Assembly: GCA_045600225.1 (NCBI GenBank)
Contig: JAZRXL010000079.1
Location: forward strand, 39,580 to 103,579
Reading direction: 5' to 3'
Origin: UBA1181 sp045600225
GTDB taxonomy: Bacteria > Bacteroidota > Bacteroidia > Bacteroidales > Paludibacteraceae
Length of the DNA stretch: 64,000 bases
The stretch's first letter is position 1, and each line of letters begins with the position of its first letter. A program made the translations under genes and the position numbers. This document shows, piece by piece, positions 8,867 through 17,537 of this stretch. The notes beneath the pieces are model-generated. The model had not been told where the DNA came from, ran no database searches, and worked only from the letters and a program-made list of their open reading frames with translations.

Positions 8867-9622
8867 TTAGATAATCTGCAAGTCCTTTTCTTCAATCCAA
8901 CCTACATTTCCGTCGGCAATTTGTATTTCAACCCACCCATTCAGGTTGCTTTTGATTTTCACCTTGGTTCCTTCGTGTAGTTGGAAAAGGTCAGTTCCTC
9001 CATTGTCAGGAGAGCCTTTCACTGTAACTGAAGGGGTAAATATGATTGCACTATCGTGTGCGATAAAGAGGTCTTTTTGTTCCTTTGCATAATAGATAGA
9101 GACGATGCAAAATAGCAGGGCAACTATGCTTGTGAAAAATGCTGTTTTGCGAAGCCACATCAGTTTTCCAAAGAAGTATAACGAAACACCCACTAATAGA
9201 AGAAGGAAGCAGAAAATAGACAATCTTGCCCATCCGTCAGATGAGAATAGACCTTGGACGGATCTATTCCAATCAGAAAGGAATAGGTTGTCGAGATGCT
9301 CGATCTTATCTATCGTTTGTTGGTTAGTCATCTCAAGATTGAAAATAATGTCATCATTGTTTGGATCCAATTTTAGGGCCTTCTCATAATTAAGAATGGC
9401 TGCTGCTATTTCTCCTTGTTTGTATTTCGCATTTCCTAAATTATAGTATAGTGTTGCAGAAATACCTTCTTCTTGAAGAACAAGTTGATATAAACTGTCG
9501 GCTGCGGCATATTTCTCTTCTTGGTATAGTTTGTTGGCCTCTGCCATTCTCTTGGATTCGGATGAGTAGCCCACCAAAGTTGAGAATACACATAAAATCA
9601 GTAATATAATATTTCGTTTCAT
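8867..9622 (-). CDS. batE: BatE: TPR and SH3-domain membrane protein
   Basis: A 251-residue final member of the Bat (Bacteroides aerotolerance) operon. A signal peptide or anchor (IILLILCVFSTLVGYSS) leads into TPR units at about 25-100 (LYYNLGNAKYKQGEIAAAIL, then EKALKLDPNNDDIIFNLE). Two membrane helices follow (LSIFCFLLLLVGVSLYFFG and AFFTSIVALLFCIVSIYYA), and a bacterial SH3 domain closes the protein (KGSPDNGGTDLFQLHEGTKV to GWIEEKDLQII). The SH3 domain is probably periplasmic and may bind peptidoglycan. It starts 22 nt after batD and ends at a strong terminator. Bat proteins are linked genetically to oxidative-stress tolerance in Bacteroides and spirochaetes; the molecular function of BatE is unknown. 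Confidence 0.9.
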   Translation of the reverse strand: MKRNIILLILCVFSTLVGYSSESKRMAEANKLYQEEKYAAADSLYQLVLQEEGISATLYYNLGNAKYKQGEIAAAILNYEKALKLDPNNDDIIFNLEMTNQQTIDKIEHLDNLFLSDWNRSVQGLFSSDGWARLSIFCFLLLLVGVSLYFFGKLMWLRKTAFFTSIVALLFCIVSIYYAKEQKDLFIAHDSAIIFTPSVTVKGSPDNGGTDLFQLHEGTKVKIKSNLNGWVEIQIADGNVGWIEEKDLQII

Positions 9623-9644
9623 ATTGATATTCTTTTCTGTTATC

Positions 9645-11483
9645 TTATTTTTTTATCTGCTCTTCCAATTTTCCGATCAACTCAGCTGCCTTGTTATAAA
9701 GGTCATCCATTGCTCCTTGTCCACTTGTTGGTGCGAAACGAGCGAACTCACAAGTTTGAAGTATTTGCATAAAGTCGTTGATGACTGTAGGTTCAACCGT
9801 GCAATCTGCCAATTTGGATTCGATGTTGTCTTTGTCTAACTCAGATACAGGGATGTTTAGTTTGTCACTTGTATATCCCCATAATGCTTTTAGCACCTCT
9901 TCGTAGAACGGTTCTTTTTCATTCTTTTGAAGATGTTGTTGAGCCTTCTTCAAACGTTTTGTTGCTAATTTGTTAGCACGCTTGTTTTTCACCAATGTGA
10001 TATTTGCATTCTCTTTCAATTGCTTTCTGTAAAGAATGAATAGAGTGGCGAAAGCGCACAACGGAATGATAAACCACAAGAAATAGGTTGTAGTTCCAAA
10101 CAATGGAGATGGATTGGTTAGAACATCTGTGTCTTTGGTATTAATGAAGTGAATGTCTTTACCTAAGTATTTCACATTCTCCTTGTTGCCATAGTTTGAA
10201 ACAATAGGGGCGTTGTCGCTACCATTATTTTCTCCCTTTGCTACATTGATTGTATAACTCTCTGTTTTGAGAGTGTAATATTTTTTTGTCTTAGGATCAA
10301 AGCATGATAGAGTAGCAGCAGGAATCTCGTACGTGCCTGCATAACGAGGAATAACTAAGTATTCTATCTCTTTTGTTCCGCTAACTACATTACCGCTTGT
10401 CGAAACCTTTTGACTGATTTTAGGATCGTAGATTTCGAAGTCGTTAGGGAATTTGAATTCAGGTTCTTTGACATACTTGATGTTTCCAGTACCAGATATC
10501 TTTACCTTAATGTTGATTGCGTCGTTTGCCTTTACGTCGGTTGAGTTGATGGAAGATTCCATCTTAAATGTACCAACTGTTTTATTGAAATCTGCAGGTT
10601 TCCCTTCTGAAGGAAGAGGCATAACTTCTATTTTTGTACCCTTGATTTCAAGCGGAACTTTTACGCGTTGTGTAGTATTGAAGAAGTCGTCCATATCGAA
10701 AATGGATCTCCTTCTGTTTTGTCTTTGCACTTGCACTTGTGCAACAGCCGTTAGTTTTCCACTCTCAATATCTATGGTTCCAGCTCTTTGAGGGAAGAGT
10801 ATGGCTTTTTTCAGTTGGTATACATAGTAGCGAGAACCATTGTATGTTTCAGGCTCTAATGCACGTTCTTCATCTTTCAAGGTGATTTCTTGAGTAATAA
10901 ATCCATTGTATTCAGGAAGTTTTACATCTTCAATACCTTCTATGTTTCCTTTGTGGTAAATCTTAATAGTAGCTACGATTTGCTCTCCTTCGTAAGCTTT
11001 CTTTTTGTTGTATTCTGCAACGCAGTGTACATCAGCGCTTGAAGTGGAGATGGCTCCATTGGCATTTGATTGCTGTTGAGGAGTGGCATTGGCGCCCTGA
11101 GCAACAACCTTTATGGTTATTGCGTTAGACATAAGGGTCTTTCCGTTATTTGAAAAGCGTGCAGGGGAGATGGTGAATGTACCTTCTTTCTTTGGAGTAA
11201 GAATATAGGTATAAGTAATGTTCTCCACAACATTCATACTTCCATTGATAATGGAAACTTGCTTTGATTTACTTGTTGAAGGACCCATCAAGATCTCAAA
11301 ATCCTTTATTTCTGGGACTTGTAAATCTTCTGCTTTGGCGTTCTTAATATTAAACTCCAATCTGAATTGTTGTCCCATTGCCACCATATTGGGAGCTGTT
11401 GCCTTTATTGATACATCATCAGCTGCAAAAGCGTTTACGCAAACCAATAATAGCGTCAATAATATAAATCCTATTTTCCTCAT
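9645..11483 (-). CDS. batD: BatD: large periplasmic protein with C-terminal anchor
   Basis: A 612-residue BatD-family protein. The signal peptide ends near NAFAADD. The main body is a set of Ig-like beta domains (VAMGQQFRLEFNIKNAKAED; IVATIKIYHKGNIEGIEDVK; KANDAINIKVKISGTGNIKY), as is typical of BatD. One membrane helix near residue 472 (TTYFLWFIIPLCAFATLFIL) is followed by a cytoplasmic helical tail (ANKLATKRLKKAQQHLQ, EEVLKALWGYTSDKL), which resembles that of the 327-residue protein at 14513-15496. It lies in the bat operon between batC and batE. Presumed to be part of an envelope complex with the VWA proteins BatA and BatB; stress tolerance is the only phenotype known for the family. Confidence 0.93.
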   Translation of the reverse strand: MRKIGFILLTLLLVCVNAFAADDVSIKATAPNMVAMGQQFRLEFNIKNAKAEDLQVPEIKDFEILMGPSTSKSKQVSIINGSMNVVENITYTYILTPKKEGTFTISPARFSNNGKTLMSNAITIKVVAQGANATPQQQSNANGAISTSSADVHCVAEYNKKKAYEGEQIVATIKIYHKGNIEGIEDVKLPEYNGFITQEITLKDEERALEPETYNGSRYYVYQLKKAILFPQRAGTIDIESGKLTAVAQVQVQRQNRRRSIFDMDDFFNTTQRVKVPLEIKGTKIEVMPLPSEGKPADFNKTVGTFKMESSINSTDVKANDAINIKVKISGTGNIKYVKEPEFKFPNDFEIYDPKISQKVSTSGNVVSGTKEIEYLVIPRYAGTYEIPAATLSCFDPKTKKYYTLKTESYTINVAKGENNGSDNAPIVSNYGNKENVKYLGKDIHFINTKDTDVLTNPSPLFGTTTYFLWFIIPLCAFATLFILYRKQLKENANITLVKNKRANKLATKRLKKAQQHLQKNEKEPFYEEVLKALWGYTSDKLNIPVSELDKDNIESKLADCTVEPTVINDFMQILQTCEFARFAPTSGQGAMDDLYNKAAELIGKLEEQIKK

Positions 11484-11552
11484 TTTAGTTTATTCTTTTC
11501 AGTTGCAAAATTACACATAATCGTTGTACAAATAAAGTGTGACCTTGTGAAA

Positions 11553-12440
11553 TCACCAATCTTTGTCTGTTTTGTATCGAGAATCTTTTTGTTCAACCTT
11601 GCGTTTCTTTTGCTGCTCTTTCTCTTCTTGTTCTAAGGCTTTCAAGATTTGTTCAGCATTCTCTTTCGACATTTGGTTTTGATCTTGTTGTTGATCTTGG
11701 TTTTGATCCTTTTGATCTTGCTTGTCTTCTTGTTGTTGCTGATCTTGTTGGTCTTTGTTATCGTCTTTCTTGTCGTTTTGGTCGTTATTAGAATTTTGGT
11801 TGCTTGGTGGTGTCATGTTTTGTAGTATTTCAGCCACTTTTGCTTGGTAATCCTGAGCTAAAGCCAAATTGAAACGAGTACTGTCATTTTCTGGTCTTTG
11901 TCGTAATGACTCTTTGTAGTTCTTGATGGAATTTTGAACTGCTTTTAAGTCCTCTTGTGCTTTTTGATAGAAGGCTTGTTTTATTTGGCTGGCATCTTGT
12001 CCTGCAGCTTCCGCCTTTTGAATCTCTTCGTTGGTCATTAAAACAGAGTCGAGTGGAGTCGTTTTTTTCATATAAGAGTTACCTCTGTTGTGATACATGC
12101 TTGATGCCAACTCTTTGGTCTCCTCTGTTGCATCACTTCTTAATGTGGAACGAATGGCTTTTTCGTACGACTTGTTTGCCGATTCGTATTGTCCATTGCG
12201 ATAGGCCGCATTTGCATTGTTATACAATGCTCCGCTGTGAGTTGAGTCAATACCCAATGCGCCTACATACTTAACAGTTGCCTCATCATACTTTTCATCG
12301 TCGAAGAAATTATTACCCTTGTTAACATAGTCTCCGATTTGATAGAAAGAGAGTTTGTCTGTATTGGTTAAAAGCAATATCAATAAAACAATTACAAGAG
12401 TTGCTATTGAACTGATTATTATAATCTCCTTTTTATTCAT
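11553..12440 (-). CDS. batC: BatC: TPR protein with Gln/Asp/Lys-rich tail
   Basis: A 295-residue TPR protein with one N-terminal membrane helix (EIIIISSIATLVIVLLILLL). TPR units span about 35-115 (GALYNNANAAYRNGQYESAN) and continue near TRFNLALAQDYQAKVAEIL. The last 85 residues are a low-complexity tail of Gln, Asp, Lys and Asn, followed by a charged helix. Such a tail is typical of BatC in Bacteroidota. The in-frame GTG at 12458 would add six residues, but the ATG at 12440 is preferred because the hydrophobic anchor starts directly after MNKK. It follows batB by 36 nt. Probably periplasmic and anchored, interacting with the VWA proteins; role inferred from the operon. Confidence 0.88.
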   Translation of the reverse strand: MNKKEIIIISSIATLVIVLLILLLTNTDKLSFYQIGDYVNKGNNFFDDEKYDEATVKYVGALGIDSTHSGALYNNANAAYRNGQYESANKSYEKAIRSTLRSDATEETKELASSMYHNRGNSYMKKTTPLDSVLMTNEEIQKAEAAGQDASQIKQAFYQKAQEDLKAVQNSIKNYKESLRQRPENDSTRFNLALAQDYQAKVAEILQNMTPPSNQNSNNDQNDKKDDNKDQQDQQQQEDKQDQKDQNQDQQQDQNQMSKENAEQILKALEQEEKEQQKKRKVEQKDSRYKTDKDW

Positions 12441-12476
12441 ATCATTCAATGGAAACACCTAAAAGTTTCCCTCTTT

Positions 12477-13499
12477 TTAGTTAAACAATTTGAAGTTTCT
12501 GAATAGACCGTTTTTCCTTTCCAATAGGATAAGTTCAATCACGAGAAGGATTAGGACAATCCACACAATAGGAGGAAATTGTTCGTTGTATTCTGAATAA
12601 ACTTTTGATTCCACTTCGTCTTTTGATACCTTCTCCAACTCTGCTTGAATTACTTTCATCGCAGTGTTGGTGTTGTCGGCACGCACATAGGTACCATTTC
12701 CTGCTTGTGCAATCTCTTTACACATAGACTCGTTTAGTTTGGAGATTACAGTATTGCCATCTTTGTCTTTCTTGTAGTTGTTGGTTCCTGCAACTGGTAT
12801 TGGGGAACCTTCAGGCTTTCCGATACCAATAACATTGATTTGAACACCTTTCTTTGCAATTTCTTTAGCCATGCCTACGGCATCATCCTCGTAGTTTTCA
12901 CCATCTGTAATGACAATGATGGATTGCCCTTTGTTCTCTTCGTCAGAGAAGGATCTAGCAGCCATCTCCAATGCAGCGCCAATGGCTGTTCCTTGTTGTC
13001 GGATAATCTCTGGTTGTATGGTTGAAATAAAGATTTTTGCTGATTGATAATCTGTTGTGATCGGAAGTTGTGTGTATGGACGACCTGCAAATATGATGAC
13101 ACCAAACTTGTCATTGTTTAGACCATCCAATAATTTATACAACATCTGTTTTGATTTCTCTAATCGGTTGGGTTGCACATCTTCTGCCAACATCGAATTG
13201 GAGATGTCTAAGGCTACCATCACCTCTAAGCCTTTCTTTTTTACGCTTTCCAGTTTAGAACCAAATTGAGGTCTAGCCATTATAAAGATTATACCTACTA
13301 AACCTAATAGGGTAAGGTAAAACTTGATATGTTGTCTGAAATTAGAGACACCAGGCATCAGTTCTGAAAGAAGTCCTAAATCACCTAGTTTCTTCAATTG
13401 ACTTTTCCTTCTAAAACGTGAATAGATAAACCATCCCAATAAAACTGGAATGATAAGTAGAAGGTATAAATATTGTGGATTAGCAAATCTGAATAGCAT
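12477..13499 (-). CDS. batB: BatB: VWA-domain membrane protein
   Basis: A 340-residue protein. Two N-terminal membrane helices (YLYLLLIIPVLLGWFIYSRF and IKFYLTLLGLVGIIFIMARP) are followed by a von Willebrand factor A domain with an intact MIDAS: DISNSM, a Thr in the QLPITTDY region and TDGENYEDD. A C-terminal helix (PPIVWIVLILLVIELILLE) closes it. Metal-dependent protein binding is known for MIDAS domains. It starts 17 nt after batA, which has the same layout, so the pair arose by duplication. The family acts with a MoxR ATPase, here encoded four genes upstream. Confidence 0.95.
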   Translation of the reverse strand: MLFRFANPQYLYLLLIIPVLLGWFIYSRFRRKSQLKKLGDLGLLSELMPGVSNFRQHIKFYLTLLGLVGIIFIMARPQFGSKLESVKKKGLEVMVALDISNSMLAEDVQPNRLEKSKQMLYKLLDGLNNDKFGVIIFAGRPYTQLPITTDYQSAKIFISTIQPEIIRQQGTAIGAALEMAARSFSDEENKGQSIIVITDGENYEDDAVGMAKEIAKKGVQINVIGIGKPEGSPIPVAGTNNYKKDKDGNTVISKLNESMCKEIAQAGNGTYVRADNTNTAMKVIQAELEKVSKDEVESKVYSEYNEQFPPIVWIVLILLVIELILLERKNGLFRNFKLFN

Positions 13500-13516
13500 A
13501 GTCTGACTCCTTTCTT

Positions 13517-14509
13517 TTATGGAATGTGTCTTAGAATTGTATTTCTAAGCAAAATTTCTAAAAGCAATAATATGCATGCTGCAATTGCATAAGGAAGATA
13601 CTCCTCTTGCTTCTTGCTATATTCTGTAACTTGAATCTTTGTTTTTTCCAACTGGTCAATCTCTTTGTAGATAGCTTTGAGCGTTTTGTTGTCAGTTGCT
13701 CTAAAGTACTGACCATTGGTTTTGTCTGCAATAGCTTGTAGCGTATTTTCATCAATATCAACGGGAACCATTTGGCGTTGAACACCAAATACTGTGCGAA
13801 CAGGGTAGGGCGCTTGTCCTTTAGTTCCAACACCAATGGTGTAGACACGGATGTTGTATGCCTTAGCTAATTCAGCAGCAGTTAGTGGATCTATTTCTCC
13901 TCGGTTGTTAGAACCATCGGTCAAAAGAATGATAACCTTTGATTTAGCTTGACTCTCTTTGATACGATTCACTGCGTTGGCCAGACCCATTCCTATGGCT
14001 GTACCATCTTCACTAATCATGTCGTTAGAGATACTATTCATTAATCCAACTAAAGCTGTTTTGTCTGATGTCAGCGGGCTTTGAGTGAAGCTCTCTCCTG
14101 CAAAAACGACTAGTCCTATGTTGTCGTTCGGACGAGAGGCGATAAATTCAGCACCAACACTTTTTGCTGCCTCTAATCGGTTCGGTTTTAAGTCCTCTGC
14201 GATCATACTACCAGAAATATCCACAGCCATAACAATGTCAATACCTTCCACATCTTTGTTTGCCCATTTGTCTGCTGATTGAGGACGGGCAAGAACAACG
14301 ATTAGCATTGCAATCACTCCAAGTCTTAGAATGAATGGAAGGTGAAGCAAGTAATATTTATAACTTTTACGAACACCTTTGAACGGTTCTGTAGAAGATA
14401 TCTGCAGATTGGCAGTTGTTCGTTTCCTTCTATAAAAGTATGCCGCAGCCATTGGTATGAGCAATAGCAGAAGATACAGATACGATGGGTTTTGAAATGT
14501 TATGTTCAT
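13517..14509 (-). CDS. batA: BatA: VWA-domain membrane protein
   Basis: A 330-residue paralogue of BatB with the same topology: two N-terminal membrane helices (LYLLLLLIPMAAAYFY; LPFILRLGVIAMLIVVLARP), a VWA domain and a C-terminal helix (PYAIAACILLLLEILLRNTI). The MIDAS residues are present as DISGSM, SPLTSD and TDGSNN, so metal-dependent binding should be intact. It sits 3 nt after the preceding membrane-protein gene and 17 nt before batB, consistent with tight co-expression. Genetic work in Bacteroides links Bat proteins to aerotolerance, but the partner bound by the VWA domain is unknown. Confidence 0.95.
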   Translation of the reverse strand: MNITFQNPSYLYLLLLLIPMAAAYFYRRKRTTANLQISSTEPFKGVRKSYKYYLLHLPFILRLGVIAMLIVVLARPQSADKWANKDVEGIDIVMAVDISGSMIAEDLKPNRLEAAKSVGAEFIASRPNDNIGLVVFAGESFTQSPLTSDKTALVGLMNSISNDMISEDGTAIGMGLANAVNRIKESQAKSKVIILLTDGSNNRGEIDPLTAAELAKAYNIRVYTIGVGTKGQAPYPVRTVFGVQRQMVPVDIDENTLQAIADKTNGQYFRATDNKTLKAIYKEIDQLEKTKIQVTEYSKKQEEYLPYAIAACILLLLEILLRNTILRHIP

Positions 14510-14512
14510 CTT

Positions 14513-15496
14513 TTATTCAGTCTTTTTATCGTTGCTTGCCGAATTTTCTTGAGGAGCCTCTTCGTTGGACGGAACGATGATAGTCTCATTGATGATGCGG
14601 TAAGCATTCAAAATACTCAATTCGTTTTCTTCCTGAGTTGGTTCTTGTTTTGCAAACTTAACCATGTCGGAAGTAGAGAATATTTGTCTTAGTTTATCCA
14701 AAATTGGAGCAGCTTCTGTATCGTATTTAAGACGATCGATAATCTCTGCTGAAGTCATTTCCATGGCAGAAATACCAAATCTCTTTGTGAAGTATTCACG
14801 AAGCGTATCAGTAATGTTTGTATAATACTGCTTTGTAAAACCTTGCTTCCAAACTTTCTGTTCTTGGATCTCGTTCAACTCTGCCAATGCAATCTCATGA
14901 GGTAATCGATTGTCTACCTCTTTCTCCTCTACTGCATTCTCCAACTTCTTTCTTTGGTAGAATTGGTATACCATGTATCCAATATAACCCAGACCTGCCA
15001 AAATAAGGAGGATGGACAGGTAGAGGAATAGTCTTACCCAGTTGATGCCTGGATCGTAATTTTCTTCAATATCTGTTATCTTGGAGTTGACAAAGTCAGC
15101 CTCGATAGTAGATACATTTAAGAATGTCTTTTCAGAATCAATCTGTTTTGTCTTAGTGACAAACTTGAAAGGAGGGATTGTATATCTTCCTGTGTCAAAA
15201 GATGTTACCAATATCTCCTGAGAAATCTTTATTCTTCCATCCGATTCGTTTGTGGTGTCTAATTTCGAAATGGCTAAAATTTCAACACCAGGCACCAATG
15301 TGTCCGATTGATTGATGAATGGAAACTTAACATTTGCACTTTGGGGTTGCTTGACAGTCAAGAAGATGTGTCGTTGCTCTCCAATGCGCATACTTGACGA
15401 ATCGATTTCCACACTAGCTTCAATGGATTGCGCCCATGTAGAATAGGTGAAAATGGAACAAATAAAGAGAAGTATATAACTCTTAAATGATTTCAT
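14513..15496 (-). CDS. Bat-operon membrane protein, BatD-like
   Basis: A 327-residue protein. A signal peptide (to about TWAQ, residue 22) precedes a periplasmic beta-rich domain (IEASVEIDSSSMRIGEQRHI), a single membrane helix near 160-185 (LYLSILLILAGLGYIGYMVY) and a cytoplasmic tail of about 130 residues (LPHEIALAELNEIQEQKVWK; YYTNITDTLREYFTKRFGI). The tail pattern is like that of BatD, so the two may be distant paralogues. It lies between the DUF58 gene (15 nt upstream) and batA (3 nt downstream), the position of the unnamed extra gene in Bacteroidales bat operons. No enzymatic motif is seen. Confidence 0.85.
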   Translation of the reverse strand: MKSFKSYILLFICSIFTYSTWAQSIEASVEIDSSSMRIGEQRHIFLTVKQPQSANVKFPFINQSDTLVPGVEILAISKLDTTNESDGRIKISQEILVTSFDTGRYTIPPFKFVTKTKQIDSEKTFLNVSTIEADFVNSKITDIEENYDPGINWVRLFLYLSILLILAGLGYIGYMVYQFYQRKKLENAVEEKEVDNRLPHEIALAELNEIQEQKVWKQGFTKQYYTNITDTLREYFTKRFGISAMEMTSAEIIDRLKYDTEAAPILDKLRQIFSTSDMVKFAKQEPTQEENELSILNAYRIINETIIVPSNEEAPQENSASNDKKTE

Positions 15497-15510
15497 GCTG
15501 AAAATTCTTT

Positions 15511-16380
15511 TTATGCTCTTTGCCTAAATAGTTTCATCAAAGCCTTTACATAGTCTTCATCTGTTGCGATGGCAATAGTGTCAACTCCACTTTGATTGAA
15601 ATATTGTTTCAAAGTCTCTTGTCTTTCGTGCCAATGCTTTTCATAAGCAAGACGAAGTTTTTTGTCGGAAGTGTCGATCCACATATCCTCGCCACTCTCT
15701 GCATCTTTCATTTTGATCAGGCCAACAGAGGGAAGGCTCATTTCTCTTCTGTCGTAGATTTGAAGAGCGACCATGTCGTGCTTCCTATTGGCAATCAAAA
15801 GGGATTTGGAGAAATCACTGCTAATGAAGTCGGAAATGATGAATGCAGTACATCTCTTTTTGATGGCATTCGTCATATATTGCAAGGCTCCTTGAATATC
15901 TGTTTTTTTGCTTTGTGGCTCAAAACCTAATAATTCACGAATGATGTAGAGTACATGCTTCTTACCTTTTTGAGGAGGAATGAATTTCTCTATTTGATCT
16001 GAGAAAAATATGACACCGATCTTATCGTTGTTTTGAATTGCAGAAAAGGCTATTGTTGCAGCAATCTCTGCCATCATGTCTCGCTTATTCTGATTGATGG
16101 TTCCAAACTCTCCACTGGCAGATACGTCGACCAACAACATCATTGTCATTTCGCGCTCCTCTTCAAATACCTTTATGAATGGTTTGTTGAAGCGGGCTGT
16201 TACATTCCAATCGATATTGCGGACATCATCTCCAAACTGGTATTCACGTACTTCAGAAAAGGTCATGCCACGCCCTTTAAAGGCTGTATGGTATTCTCCC
16301 GCAAATATGTTGCGAGAGAGACCTCTTGTCTTTATCTCAATCTTTCGTACCTTTTTTAATATCTCATTTGTATCTTTCAT
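15511..16380 (-). CDS. DUF58-domain protein of the Bat operon
   Basis: A 289-residue soluble protein. The DUF58 signature stretch GRGMTFSEVREYQFGDDVRN continues into NIDWNVTARFNKPFIKVF near residues 35-70. The rest is VWA-like: a MIDAS-type DVSASGEFG near residue 88 and conserved strands around KIGVIFFSDQIEKFIPPQKG. MoxR-DUF58-VWA gene sets are widespread and are thought to form chaperone-like assemblies; here the DUF58 gene follows moxR by 41 nt. It is likely a cytoplasmic partner of the MoxR ATPase. No membrane helix is seen, unlike many DUF58 proteins outside Bacteroidota. Confidence 0.92.
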   Translation of the reverse strand: MKDTNEILKKVRKIEIKTRGLSRNIFAGEYHTAFKGRGMTFSEVREYQFGDDVRNIDWNVTARFNKPFIKVFEEEREMTMMLLVDVSASGEFGTINQNKRDMMAEIAATIAFSAIQNNDKIGVIFFSDQIEKFIPPQKGKKHVLYIIRELLGFEPQSKKTDIQGALQYMTNAIKKRCTAFIISDFISSDFSKSLLIANRKHDMVALQIYDRREMSLPSVGLIKMKDAESGEDMWIDTSDKKLRLAYEKHWHERQETLKQYFNQSGVDTIAIATDEDYVKALMKLFRQRA

Positions 16381-16421
16381 CGCTTAAAAATATTATGGTG
16401 TAGTCCTGAAAGAATCAATGA

Positions 16422-17414
16422 TTAAGGTACCTCAACAGCATTCAAGATTTCGTTGACAATATCTTCAGAAGTCATATTGTTTGCTTCTGCCTCATAACTT
16501 AAACCGATACGGTGACGAAGTACATCCATTGCAATTGCGCGAACATCTTCTGGAATGACGTATCCTCTTCTCTTGATGAATGCATATGCTCTTGCTGCCA
16601 ATGCAAGGTTGATAGATGCACGAGGAGAACCACCGAACGAGATCATCTCTTTCAAGTTTCCTAAGTTATATTGCTCAGGGAAACGGGTAGCATTAACGAT
16701 ATCTACGATGTACTTCTCTATCTTTTCATCCATATAAACCTCTTGAACAACGCTTCTTGCTTTGATGATATCTTCTGGTTTTAAGATAGGGTTGATTACA
16801 GTCTTTTCCTTTTTGATGTTTTGTCGGATAATCAACTTTTCCTCGTCTGGTTTTGGATAGGTGATGTGAACCTTCAACATAAAACGGTCTAATTGAGCCT
16901 CAGGAAGAGGGTATGTTCCTTCTTGCTCGATAGGGTTTTGGGTTGCCAATACTAAGAATGGTTTTGGAAGAATGAATGATTCTTCTCCAATTGTAACTTG
17001 ACGCTCTTGCATTGCCTCAAGTAGGGCACTTTGTACTTTAGCAGGAGCACGGTTGATCTCATCTGCCAATACCAAGTTTGCAAATATTGGTCCTTTCTTA
17101 ATGTTGAACTCCTCTGATTTTTGGCTATATATCATCGTACCAATTACATCGGCAGGCAATAAGTCTGGTGTAAACTGAATACGGCTATATTTTGCATCGA
17201 TTAGTTCTCCTAATGTCTTAATGGCTAAAGTTTTCGCCAAGCCTGGAACTCCCTCTAATAATACGTGACCATCTGCCAATAGTCCTATTAACAGTGATTC
17301 AACCAAGTGCTTCTGTCCGACAATGGCTTTGTCCATTCCCATGACAAGCATATCAACGAAAGAACTCTGCTTCTCAATCTTCTCGTTTAATGATCTAATA
17401 TCGATTTGGTCCAT
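16422..17414 (-). CDS. MoxR-family AAA+ ATPase of the Bat operon
   Basis: A 330-residue AAA+ ATPase. The Walker A region is HVLLEGVPGLAKT, Walker B is LADEINRAPAKVQSALLEAM, and the sensor stretch is LATQNPIEQEGTYPLPEAQL followed by DRFM; the lid domain carries SFGGSPRASINLALAARAYA. This is a full-length MoxR of the class that accompanies DUF58 and VWA proteins, acting as a chaperone for assembly or metal insertion in the few cases studied. It is the first gene of the bat set; a 123-nt gap with a 10-bp inverted repeat separates it from the HU-LysM gene upstream, and no clear promoter lies in that gap, so transcription may run through. Confidence 0.95.
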   Translation of the reverse strand: MDQIDIRSLNEKIEKQSSFVDMLVMGMDKAIVGQKHLVESLLIGLLADGHVLLEGVPGLAKTLAIKTLGELIDAKYSRIQFTPDLLPADVIGTMIYSQKSEEFNIKKGPIFANLVLADEINRAPAKVQSALLEAMQERQVTIGEESFILPKPFLVLATQNPIEQEGTYPLPEAQLDRFMLKVHITYPKPDEEKLIIRQNIKKEKTVINPILKPEDIIKARSVVQEVYMDEKIEKYIVDIVNATRFPEQYNLGNLKEMISFGGSPRASINLALAARAYAFIKRRGYVIPEDVRAIAMDVLRHRIGLSYEAEANNMTSEDIVNEILNAVEVP

Positions 17415-17489
17415 TTTATTTATGTTTTTATTATTTAATTTCTATGTCTTTCTTTGGTAGAACTTTGTTCTTGCCTCGTTATTGTGCAA

Positions 17490-17527
17490 CTTGCCACTCT
17501 CTTAACAATATTTAATCGAGTGGCAAG
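17490..17527. repeat. 10-bp inverted repeat between HU-LysM gene and moxR
   Basis: CTTGCCACTC (17490-17499) and its exact complement (17518-17527) are separated by 18 nt. No U-run follows on either strand, so it is not a standard terminator. It could be an RNA processing or stability element, or an operator, in the middle of a presumed long leftward operon. Confidence 0.55.
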
Positions 17528-17537
17528 CATTTTAACC